From positions 1 through 6,326 of the forward strand of contig JACQFK010000444.1 of assembly GCA_016200125.1 (NCBI GenBank): a stretch of DNA of 6,326 nucleotides, given 5' to 3'. This stretch comes from Planctomycetota bacterium (GTDB taxonomy: Bacteria; Planctomycetota; MHYJ01; JACPRB01). How positions within the stretch are numbered: the stretch's first letter is position 1; every line of letters starts with the position of its first letter. The notes beneath the pieces were generated by a model that saw only the letters and a program-made list of their open reading frames with translations, was not told where the DNA came from and made no database searches. Below are positions 1 through 5,366 of the stretch, one piece after another. Position numbers and translations under genes: made by a program.

Positions 1-123
1 GGAGGCCTTCTCGATCGCCTGTCCGGGCGCGACGACGATCGTGGCATTCCGGATCGCGAGAGGCCGGGCCGCGTCGGGCGGCGTGGCGAGCGCGATCAGC
101 AGGGCGAGAACGGTCCAGCGCAT
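1..123 (-). CDS. Exported amidohydrolase-like protein, N-terminal fragment
   Basis: Only the first 41 codons are inside the window; the gene runs off the left edge. The start is the ATG at 123-121, with GGAGGA (127-132 on this strand) 3 nt upstream. The N-terminus MRWTVLALLIALATPPDAA reads as a signal peptide: one Arg, a hydrophobic core of Leu/Ala, then an A-rich cleavage zone. The next residues, PLAIRNATIVVAPGQAIEKA, resemble the first beta strands of metal-dependent amidohydrolases (imidazolonepropionase/dihydroorotase-like), which typically begin with 'lalrnatvv.. G..i'. The metal-binding HxH motif would lie beyond the edge, so function rests on this short stretch alone. It would act outside the cytoplasm. 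It is last in a minus-strand run after the YceI lipoprotein and the 154-aa membrane protein, separated by 54 nt, so cotranscription is possible but not shown. Confidence 0.6.
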   Translation of the reverse strand, partial: MRWTVLALLIALATPPDAARPLAIRNATIVVAPGQAIEKAS

Positions 124-158
124 GAATCCTCCGGTGTAGGCGATGATCTAACGTCTTG

Positions 159-175
159 GACACCGCGGGGGTGTC
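159..175 (-). terminator. Small hairpin after the 154-aa gene; possible weak terminator or attenuator
   Basis: GACACC and GGTGTC form a perfect 6-bp stem around a 5-nt loop, 2 nt past the TAA stop of the upstream gene on the minus strand. No U-run follows it, so it is not a canonical intrinsic terminator. It could lower read-through into the amidohydrolase gene or stabilise the upstream message. Confidence 0.3.
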
Positions 176-177
176 GC

Positions 178-642
178 TTAGGCGGCGGGTTGCTTCGGCG
201 CGGAGCCGGCCTTCTTTCCCAGGAACAGCGAGATCACCAGGAGAAGGGCCCCGGTGGCGGAGGCCCCGATCACCGCCCGCGGAGCGATGAAGTAGACGCT
301 CTTGAGCTGCGTCGGGTTGTAGTTGGTCTCCTTCGGCAGCAGCGTCATCGAGGGCAGCTCGGCGGGATGGATGAATTTCTCCTTGGGGACGAAGATGACC
401 TTGATGGGCTCGTCGGTGGGCACGCCGTAGATCCGCATCACCGCGTCGCGGTAGGCCGGCGACTCCTTGGAGACGCCCTTGGGCGGCTCGAAGATCTCCC
501 TCTCGACAGCGATGGAGCCGGGATCCTTGGCCACGATGACCCAGGCTTCAACGGCGTTGTTGGCGATAAGACCGGCAACCGGATAGGTGAGCGCGGCGAC
601 GACGAAAGCGCCGATCCCTCCGGCCAGCAGAAGCTTCCGCAT
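178..642 (-). CDS. Unrecognised 154-aa protein with two membrane segments
   Basis: I do not recognise a family. The protein starts MRKLLLAGG, with a hydrophobic segment at about residues 4-27. A soluble stretch follows (about 28-118), including FEPPKGVSKESPAYRDAVMR and a strand-like IKVIFVPKEKF. A second hydrophobic segment lies at about 122-141 (VIGASATGALLLVISLFL), with a short basic tail, GKKAGSAPKQPAA. The positive charges at both ends suggest both termini are cytoplasmic and the ~90-residue middle is outside the inner membrane. The first segment could instead be a cleaved signal, leaving a C-terminal anchor. The start ATG (642-640) has AGAAGGA 5 nt upstream, inside the end of the YceI gene, and lies 1 nt after that gene's stop. 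Translation of the two is probably coupled, so a role with the YceI lipoprotein in the envelope is inferred. Confidence 0.8.
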   Translation of the reverse strand: MRKLLLAGGIGAFVVAALTYPVAGLIANNAVEAWVIVAKDPGSIAVEREIFEPPKGVSKESPAYRDAVMRIYGVPTDEPIKVIFVPKEKFIHPAELPSMTLLPKETNYNPTQLKSVYFIAPRAVIGASATGALLLVISLFLGKKAGSAPKQPAA

Positions 643-643
643 G

Positions 644-1951
644 CTATTCCTTCTGGAGTCCGACTAAGTCGATCGCGATCGAGAGTTCGTCGCTCACCTT
701 GCCGGCGCCGCCCGCCGGGATCTTCACGCCGAAGTCGGAGAGCTTGATCTTGAACTTCGTCGCGAACCCGAGCCCGGGCGTCTCGCCCCACTTGGCCTTC
801 TGGATCAGCTCCAGCGGGATCTCGCGGATGAGCACGTCGACCGTGATGGCCTTCTTCACGCCGTGGAGCGTGAAATCCCCTTCGAGGGTCCAGTTCTTGT
901 CGTCTTTCCGGGTCGCCTTGGTGGACTCGAACTCGATCGTCTTGAACTTGGCCGTGTCGAGCCAGTCGGGGCCGCGGAGATGCTCGTTGCGGAGCGCGAT
1001 GCCGGTGTCGAGCTCCTCGGCGGGGACGGCGAGGCGGACCTTGCCCGTGCCCTTGGCCTTGTCGATCCCGACATAGCCGACGACCACGCTCGTCTTGGCG
1101 GTGATCTTCTCGAGCTCCGCCTCCGAATCGGCCGTCATCGTCGCCAGCTGGGGCTTCTTGCCCAGGACGTAGATCGTCCCTTCGATCCCCTGGTCCGAGA
1201 CCTTGGGCTTCGGGGTCCGCTTGATGGGGGCTTCCTCGGCGGGCAGCTTGACCACCAGGGCCGCGGGCTTGATCGTGCTCCCCCAGATGTCGATGCCGAT
1301 CGAGATTTCGGGCTGGACGGTGGCGATGGCCGTCGCGGGAATCTCGATGCCGTAGTCGGCGAGCTTTACCTTGAAGCCGGTCTCGACTTTGAGGCAGGGG
1401 CCGTCGCCGAAGCCGAGCTTCTGGCTGACCGCCGCCGAGAGCGGGCGCACCTTGGCGGTGATCGAAAGGTCCTTCGTCACGCCGCGCAGCGTGAACTTGC
1501 CGTCGATCTTCCAGAGGTTGGGCTTCTCGACGATGGAGGCTTTCTCGCCCTTGAACTCGATGTTGGGGAACTGCTTCACGTTGAGCCAGGTGGGGCTCAT
1601 CATCGACCGGTCGCGGTCGGCCATGCCGCTGTTGAGCGTCGCGGCCGGGACCGAGAGCTCGCAGCTGCCCGTCCCCGCCTCGAAATTGATCTTCGCGCTG
1701 CCGACGACGTTGTGAGAGGCGCCCAGGATGTCGGTGAGATCGTTCTTCGACTGGAAGGTGATGTTGGTGTGGGACTCGCGCACGCCGAAGAAGTAGGTCG
1801 TCTCGCCCGCGGGCGCGGCGGAGGGCGCGGCGGGCGCCGTCGAGGCGGTTCCGCCGCCTCCTCCGGGAGGAGCGGGCGGGGCGCCGGTCGTCGCCTTGTT
1901 GTCGCAGGCGGCGAGCAGCAGGACGAGGGCGGCAAGAGAGGCGGTCCTCAT
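644..1951 (-). CDS. Lipoprotein with two tandem YceI-like domains
   Basis: The protein has 435 residues. It starts with a lipoprotein signal, MRTASLAALVLLLAAC, with lipobox LAAC and lipidated Cys16. A Pro/Ala/Gly-rich linker (about 20-50) follows, then YceI-like domain 1 (about 51-223), a charged linker (about 224-250) and YceI-like domain 2 (about 255-433). Each domain shows the family pattern: a tSG/dTG turn, a 'pdWLd..kF..IeF' block, 'G.fTlhGv.k' and a final 'kl.dfGv.IP' strand. Known YceI proteins are about 190-residue lipocalin-like barrels that bind polyisoprenoids, so two domains in one chain is about twice the usual content. A cysteine pair (Cys97, Cys186) occurs only in domain 1 and could form a disulfide. 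Asp at +2 after the lipidated Cys would favour inner-membrane retention by the E. coli rule, which may not hold here. A GTG 18 nt further upstream (1969-1967) is in frame, but it sits on the SD sequence, so the ATG is preferred. Confidence 0.9.
   Translation of the reverse strand: MRTASLAALVLLLAACDNKATTGAPPAPPGGGGGTASTAPAAPSAAPAGETTYFFGVRESHTNITFQSKNDLTDILGASHNVVGSAKINFEAGTGSCELSVPAATLNSGMADRDRSMMSPTWLNVKQFPNIEFKGEKASIVEKPNLWKIDGKFTLRGVTKDLSITAKVRPLSAAVSQKLGFGDGPCLKVETGFKVKLADYGIEIPATAIATVQPEISIGIDIWGSTIKPAALVVKLPAEEAPIKRTPKPKVSDQGIEGTIYVLGKKPQLATMTADSEAELEKITAKTSVVVGYVGIDKAKGTGKVRLAVPAEELDTGIALRNEHLRGPDWLDTAKFKTIEFESTKATRKDDKNWTLEGDFTLHGVKKAITVDVLIREIPLELIQKAKWGETPGLGFATKFKIKLSDFGVKIPAGGAGKVSDELSIAIDLVGLQKE
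1842..1872. repeat. Two abutting inverted repeats in the linker-coding part of the YceI gene
   Basis: GAGGCGG (1842-1848) and CCGCCTC (1854-1860) are perfect 7-bp arms with a 5-nt loop. Immediately next, 1858-1872 is a 7-bp odd palindrome centred on 1865 (CTCCTCC, G, GGAGGAG). They share three bases, so the two hairpins are mutually exclusive at their edge. They lie about 80-110 nt into the coding region and encode part of the Pro/Gly linker, so biased codon composition is a simple explanation. Confidence 0.5.
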
Positions 1952-1961
1952 GATCGCGGTT

Positions 1962-1967
1962 CTCCTC
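1962..1967 (-). promoter_or_regulatory. SD site that fixes the YceI lipoprotein start
   Basis: GAGGAG on the minus strand lies 10 nt before the ATG at 1951. It overlaps the alternative in-frame GTG at 1969-1967, which has no SD of its own. This supports the ATG, and the resulting signal peptide is also of normal length. Confidence 0.7.
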
Positions 1968-1978
1968 ACAGGGACGAG

Positions 1979-2007
1979 ATTCTATACGTGCACCCGACGG
2001 CCATCAA
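1979..2007 (-). promoter_or_regulatory. Sigma70-like promoter for the YceI operon
   Basis: On the minus strand, TTGATG (2007-2002) and TAGAAT (1984-1979) are separated by exactly 17 nt. They match the -35 consensus at 4/6 and the -10 consensus at 5/6. Transcription would begin near 1972, just before the GAGGAG site, giving a leader of about 20 nt. The -35 hexamer lies 12 bp from the start codon of the divergent DNRLRE gene, so the two transcription units share about 68 bp of control DNA. I could not find an equally good promoter for the plus-strand gene; TTCTCC/TATACG (1960/1983) is a weak possibility. Confidence 0.5.
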
Positions 2008-2019
2008 GGTTTACGATTG

Positions 2020-3201
2020 ATGCATCGTTCCCCGCTGAAAGTCAGCTTCGCCGGCGGCCGCTGGCCCTCGGTCCGGACCGGGGCGGTTCCCGAGGACTGG
2101 TCGCCCTGGAAGTCGCTGACGGCCGAGGTCACGGTGGGCCGCAGCTGCCTGGTGGGCTTCCAGGCGGTGCAGGAGAAGAGCCTGCGGGACGACGGCTGGG
2201 ACGGCTGCATCAGCCGCTGGGCGCGGACCTTCTTCCTCAAGCCGGGGAAGAACGAGCTCCGGGCCAGCCTGGAGGATCCGAGCGCCAACGGCTACGGCCT
2301 CAACCCGAAGAAGTACGGCCGCGTGGTGTCGTTCGAGATCTTTTTCTACGCCCCCCATCCGGGGGAGACCCTGGAAGTGAGGGACGTGAAGCTCCTCCGC
2401 GAAAAGACGGCGTCGGCGCCCTCCGCCGTGAAGTTCAAGGTCGCGGGGTCCGGCCTCGAGGTCCCCAACGTCCGCGATCTCGGCAAGATGCTCAAGGAGA
2501 AGTGGACGAAGCCCGAGCCCCGCACGGTCGACCAGGTCGAGGCCGAGTTCAAGGCCGGCTACGAGAAGCTGAAGGCGGAGCATCCCCGGGCGCTGCTGGC
2601 GAGCTTCCGCGAGGGCGAGAACGGCTACACGGGCTGGCGGGACGCCCACATCAACAGCCACGGCCCCGACACCAACACCCGGGACCGGTCGAGGAACCGG
2701 GGGACCTCGGAGACCGAGGAAGCCTTCATGCGCCACCGGAGCCTCCTCATGCGGGCGGACCTGTCGTCGATCCCCACGGGCTCGACCATCCTCGCGGCGA
2801 AATTGATCCTCGTGGCGGCGGACACGCAGTTCGAGAAGGGGCGCGACCCGCGCGTCGATGCGAACCTGTGGGCGGTCGAGCCCTGCAACCGGCCCTGGGT
2901 CGAGAACGAAGTGAACGCTTACGAGTACGCGAAGGACAAGTTCTGGAAGTCGGTGGGCGGGACGTCCTACGGCGACGATCCGGATTTCCACCCGGTCTAC
3001 CTCGCCTTCGGCCCGGGCAACGCTCCGGTCAGCTCCTGGGATTTTACGGAAGCGCTGAAGTTCTGGACGGAGGGCCGCCACGAGAACCACGGGTTCATGC
3101 TTCACGGCGACTCGTTCCACTACATGGGCCGCGCCTACTGCCGCGAATCCAGGGAAATCCGCAACCGTCCGGCGATCCTCGTCGTCTACGAGCCGCGCTG
3201 A
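2020..3201 (+). CDS. Two-domain beta-sandwich protein with C-terminal DNRLRE-like domain
   Basis: The product has 393 residues. Residues about 5-128 look like a carbohydrate-binding-type beta sandwich: 'W.. L..eV', then 'ISRWARTFFLKPGKNELRASL', then 'VVSFEIFFYAPHPGETLEVRDVKLLRE', ending as 'lyiDdvrl' domains do. A charged helical linker spans about 150-190. Residues about 193-393 match the DNRLRE pattern: RHRSLLMRADLSSIPTGSTI (roughly 'LLRFDLSSIPaGatI..A.L.l'), a Trp-rich 'W.VEPCNRPWVENEVNAY' strand, 'SWDFTEALKFWTEGRHENHG' (the 'vT..V..W..G..nnGf' block) and a closing RPAILVVYEPR. These domains usually sit in secreted or wall-associated proteins, yet no signal peptide is present. The ATG at 2020 follows a TTG at 2017; the frame upstream closes at TGA 1951-1953 without another plausible start. 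The only SD-like element is AAGG 10 nt upstream. The ligand is unknown; I see no catalytic motif. Confidence 0.85.
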   Translation: MHRSPLKVSFAGGRWPSVRTGAVPEDWSPWKSLTAEVTVGRSCLVGFQAVQEKSLRDDGWDGCISRWARTFFLKPGKNELRASLEDPSANGYGLNPKKYGRVVSFEIFFYAPHPGETLEVRDVKLLREKTASAPSAVKFKVAGSGLEVPNVRDLGKMLKEKWTKPEPRTVDQVEAEFKAGYEKLKAEHPRALLASFREGENGYTGWRDAHINSHGPDTNTRDRSRNRGTSETEEAFMRHRSLLMRADLSSIPTGSTILAAKLILVAADTQFEKGRDPRVDANLWAVEPCNRPWVENEVNAYEYAKDKFWKSVGGTSYGDDPDFHPVYLAFGPGNAPVSSWDFTEALKFWTEGRHENHGFMLHGDSFHYMGRAYCRESREIRNRPAILVVYEPR

Positions 3202-3238
3202 ACTGCTACCATTCCAACGACGTTGGTTGGAGTGCAGT
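3202..3238. terminator. Symmetric inverted repeat filling the convergent gap; possible bidirectional terminator
   Basis: The gap between the stops of the DNRLRE gene and the deacetylase gene is a structured repeat centred on 3220. The best hairpin pairs 3210-3218 (CATTCCAAC) with 3226-3234 (GTTGGAGTG), 9 bp including one G-U, around a 7-nt loop. Alternatively, CCAAC/GTTGG (3214-3218/3222-3226) pairs with a 3-nt loop and is flanked symmetrically by ACTGC/GCAGT (3202-3206/3234-3238). Neither strand carries a U-run, so it is not a classical intrinsic terminator, but its position suits 3'-end formation or protection for both genes. Confidence 0.45.
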
Positions 3239-4062
3239 TAGAGCTTGCCGAAGTGGGTGAGGCCGATGCCGAGCTCCTTGAGCAGGGGCTTGAGGCGCGG
3301 GTCGGTCAGCGCGCGGACTTCCGCCTCGCGGTCGGGCCCTTCGAAGCCGGACTCGGCCGCCTTCAGGCCCGGGTGGACCATCAGCTCGGTAAGCCCCACG
3401 GGCAGCGACCGGATCGTCTCGACCAGGAGGTCGGGCGTCAGGAATCCCGTCAGCGCCGCCCCGCCGAAGTTCTCGGTCGACCTCATCCGCTGCTGGGCGT
3501 AGATGCCGATCGCGTTGATGGCCGACTGGTGGTATTCCTGCACGGCCGTGACGCGGTCGGGGTCGAGCTTCAGGGAAGGGGGGCGGATCTTGTCGGCGGG
3601 GCAGCGGAAGCAGCGGATGCCGTGCTTCCGCGCGACGACCGAAAGGGACTGAGCGAGATTGCCGCGGATGTGCATGTGGTCCACGGAGTCCAGGTGGGTG
3701 ACCTTGATCTTGGCGCCCTTCAGCGTCTCGATCTGGGCATCGGCCTCGAGCTCCACCTCCCGGAGGTCGAAGACCGACTCCCGGGCGCGGCGGCGCGCCT
3801 CCTGGCGCCCCCAGAAATTCCCTTTCTCGTCGACGAGCGTCTTGTGCCCGAGCACGAGGGGCTCGCCCTCGCTCAGGTTGAGATGGATGCCGATGTCGAG
3901 GGTGGGGAGTCCCTTGGCGATCTTCAGCGCCTCGCGGAAGGCCGGGCCGTAGGCGAGCATCGACGCCGACGTGACGATGCCCTTGCAGTGGGCGTCGACG
4001 ATGCCCTGGTTCCGCTTCGGACTGAGCCCCAGCTCGTCCGCCGTGACGACCAGCCACCTCAT
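3238..4062 (-). CDS. ChbG/HpnK (YdjC) family carbohydrate deacetylase
   Basis: The 274-residue protein has the usual family length (about 250-300). It begins RWLVVTADELGLSPKRNQGI, matching the family start 'i.ADDfGls..vn.gi'. GIVTSASMLAYGPAF (28-42), DIGIHLNLSEG (56-66, metal-type His60), VTHLDSVDHMHI (121-132) and the C-terminal ELMVHPG (226-232) with REAEVRALTDPRLKPLL (245-261) follow in order. Known members remove N-acetyl groups from chitooligosaccharides or act on hopanoid lipids; the substrate here cannot be read from sequence. Two motif positions differ: ADD is ADE (Asp9-Glu10), and DSHxHxH is DSVDHMH, with Val127 in place of the first His. His129 and His131 remain, so metal binding may be rearranged or weakened. 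The start ATG overlaps the methyltransferase stop (ATGA, 4062-4059), there is no clear SD and no signal peptide, so it is probably translated by coupling and cytoplasmic. Confidence 0.85.
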   Translation of the reverse strand: MRWLVVTADELGLSPKRNQGIVDAHCKGIVTSASMLAYGPAFREALKIAKGLPTLDIGIHLNLSEGEPLVLGHKTLVDEKGNFWGRQEARRRARESVFDLREVELEADAQIETLKGAKIKVTHLDSVDHMHIRGNLAQSLSVVARKHGIRCFRCPADKIRPPSLKLDPDRVTAVQEYHQSAINAIGIYAQQRMRSTENFGGAALTGFLTPDLLVETIRSLPVGLTELMVHPGLKAAESGFEGPDREAEVRALTDPRLKPLLKELGIGLTHFGKL

Positions 4063-4754
4063 AGCTTCATCGCCAGATAGCTCCGGACGAAGACCACCCG
4101 GCGGTCCGCCAGCTCCTCGAACTCCGCCAGGCCCCGATCGCGGCGGTCCGCGAGGAAGCCGGGAAGCCCGGGAAAGAGGGCCTCGAGCTCCCCCTGCGGG
4201 AGCTCCACGCGCGTCCGGGGCAGCGCGCGGAAGCGGAATCGTTCGCTCAGCATCGCCTCGAAGCGCCGCGTCTCGGCGAGCGAGAGGAGGCAGGTGAGCA
4301 GCTCGCCGCCGCGCTCGAGATGGGCGGGCGCCTCGCGCAGGATCGACTCGAAGTACCTCAGGCCGTCGATGCCCCCGAAGCGCGGACCCCGGGCGCCGGC
4401 CGGGCCCGGCATCTGGGGCGGCACCGTCACGATCAGATCGAAGGTCCGGTCGCCCAGCGGCTCGAAGAGATCGCCTACCTTCGCGACGACGCCGACGCCG
4501 TGACGCTCCGCGTTGCGCCGGGTGGCGTCGATCGCGACGGGGGAGACGTCGGTGGCCCAGACCTCGGCGGCCCCCAGCTTGGCGGCGGCGATGCCGAAGA
4601 GCCCGCAGCCGCAGCCCAGGTCGAGCACCGACTTTCCACGGACGGAGAACAGGTACTTGAGGAGATCGATCGAGGAGGGGTCGGGAACGTGGACGCCCTC
4701 CGGGCAGTCCAGCTCGAGGCGGCAGGGCTGGTCGAGGGTCAAAAGCTGGGTCAT
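4059..4754 (-). CDS. Class I SAM-dependent methyltransferase, HemK/PrmA-like
   Basis: The 231-residue protein has a Rossmann methyltransferase core. Motif I is VLDLGCGCGLFGI (43-55), the ribose-binding acidic residue is Asp69 in WATDVSP, Asp95 sits in GDLFEPL, and motif IV is FDLIVTVPPQ (105-114). GGIDGLRYFESIL (127-139) followed by LERGGELL (146-153) resembles the 'GG.dGl...il..a...L.pGG' segment of HemK/PrmB/PrmA-type enzymes. Those that methylate amide nitrogen carry NPPY at motif IV; here it reads VPPQ, so the Asn and the aromatic residue are absent and the substrate is probably different. It lacks the long N-terminal domain of HemK. No SD precedes the ATG at 4754; a promoter-like pair suggests a leader of only about 7 nt. 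It overlaps the downstream deacetylase by 4 nt, so the two may be used together. Its target is unknown. Confidence 0.85.
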   Translation of the reverse strand: MTQLLTLDQPCRLELDCPEGVHVPDPSSIDLLKYLFSVRGKSVLDLGCGCGLFGIAAAKLGAAEVWATDVSPVAIDATRRNAERHGVGVVAKVGDLFEPLGDRTFDLIVTVPPQMPGPAGARGPRFGGIDGLRYFESILREAPAHLERGGELLTCLLSLAETRRFEAMLSERFRFRALPRTRVELPQGELEALFPGLPGFLADRRDRGLAEFEELADRRVVFVRSYLAMKL

Positions 4755-4767
4755 CGGGAGCGCCAGG

Positions 4768-4797
4768 ATTGTATCATCGGCCCATGACGCTTGTCGA
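4768..4797 (-). promoter_or_regulatory. Sigma70-like promoter for the methyltransferase-deacetylase pair
   Basis: On the minus strand, TCGACA (4797-4792) and TACAAT (4773-4768) match -35 and -10 consensus at 5/6 each, with an 18-nt spacer. Transcription would start near 4761, about 7 nt before the ATG at 4754. That fits the absence of an SD site. The -35 element lies inside the first codons of the divergent DUF309 gene. Confidence 0.45.
4772..4777 (+). promoter_or_regulatory. -10-like element for the DUF309 gene, possibly giving a leaderless transcript
   Basis: TATCAT (5/6 to TATAAT) ends 6 nt before the ATG at 4784, so a start 7 nt downstream would be the A of the start codon. No good -35 is visible at the right distance. 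It overlaps by two bases the -10 of the divergent methyltransferase promoter, so polymerase could not occupy both at once. The site is short and could be chance. Confidence 0.3.
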
Positions 4798-5299
4798 GCC
4801 GACGCCGCCTGACCCCTCGTGGCCGCGCTACTCGGACAAGGCGTTCCCCCGCTATCGCTTCGTCGCCGGACTCAATCCGCATCCGCGACGCCACCCCCAG
4901 GGCCACGCGTACGGGACCCCGGAACTCCCGCCCCCCTCGTTCCCCCCGGACCGCTGGCGGGAGAACGCGGTCTACCTGGAAGGCGTCGACCTCTTCAATT
5001 TCGCCTACTGGTGGGAATGCCATGAGGCGCTCGAGGGGCTCTGGCATCTCACCGGCCACCAGGGGACCGAGGCCCAGTTCCTGCAGGGCATCATCCAGGT
5101 CGCCGCCGCGAACCTGAAGCGCCACATGGCTTCGCTCGACGGGGCCCGCCGGCTGGGGCGCGAGGCGGTCCAGCGCCTGGCCTCCGTCGGGCAGCGCGAG
5201 TTCATGGGCCTCGAGCTCGGCCCCTTCATCCGCTCGGTCAACGACTACCACGTCGACGAGGACACGACCCGCATTCCGCTCATCCGGCTCGGCGCGTAG
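4784..5299 (+). CDS. DUF309 (COG1547) family protein
   Basis: The 171-residue protein carries the DUF309 signature. FAYWWECHEALEGLWHLTG (73-91) matches the family's 'f..g.ywEaHE.lE.lW', and AQFLQGIIQVAAANLKRHM (97-115) matches the 'flqGlIQlAaal.h' helix, followed by GARRLGREAVQRL (120-132) as the 'GA..L...a...L' helix. The N-terminal stretch YRFVAGLNPHPRRHPQGHAYG (24-44) is an extension I associate with some DUF309 proteins. The family is small, helical and cytoplasmic, and has sometimes been called a predicted metal-dependent hydrolase because of its conserved His and Glu residues; no reaction is established to my knowledge. The ATG at 4784 is preferred to the in-frame TTG at 4769. Only AGGA, 15 nt upstream, is SD-like, so initiation may be leaderless. 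It is divergent from the methyltransferase, with 29 bp between the start codons. Confidence 0.85.
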   Translation: MTLVEPTPPDPSWPRYSDKAFPRYRFVAGLNPHPRRHPQGHAYGTPELPPPSFPPDRWRENAVYLEGVDLFNFAYWWECHEALEGLWHLTGHQGTEAQFLQGIIQVAAANLKRHMASLDGARRLGREAVQRLASVGQREFMGLELGPFIRSVNDYHVDEDTTRIPLIRLGA

Positions 5300-5366
5300 G
5301 GCTTCGCTTTTTTTCACAATATCCGCGCGGGCCCTCCGTTCTCCACAGCAGATACCAGGAGGACCC
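5300..5366 (+). other. Intergenic region with AT-rich island and SD before the coiled-coil gene
   Basis: After the DUF309 stop there is a run of seven T (5308-5314) followed by CACAATAT, the most AT-rich spot nearby. The T-run has only a weak 3-bp stem before it, so I do not call a terminator. No convincing -35/-10 pair could be placed, although the AT island probably belongs to the downstream promoter. AGGAGGA (5357-5363) lies 3 nt before the ATG at 5367 and is a strong SD. Confidence 0.5.

Noticed and set aside
863..2020. Long plus-strand open frame (385 codons) opposite the YceI gene
   Set aside because: It is rich in Arg, Gly, Asp and Leu, as expected from the complement of GC-rich coding DNA. 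It has no domain pattern, and the minus-strand YceI frame is unmistakable.
2011..3120. Long minus-strand open frame (369 codons) opposite the DNRLRE gene
   Set aside because: Its composition is that of an antisense shadow (Arg/Val/Leu/Gly-rich, no motifs), while the plus-strand frame shows two recognisable domains.
1896..3260. Plus-strand open frame (454 codons) overlapping the DNRLRE gene in another frame
   Set aside because: It is Arg/Gly/Pro-rich with no motifs and conflicts with the clear domain signal in the adjacent frame.
3223..4080. Plus-strand open frame (285 codons) opposite the deacetylase
   Set aside because: It is the complement of a well-supported gene and shows no motif of its own.
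5285..5314. Possible intrinsic terminator after the DUF309 gene (T-run 5308-5314)
   Set aside because: The only stem before the T-run is GCG/CGC with a mismatch above it, too weak to call.
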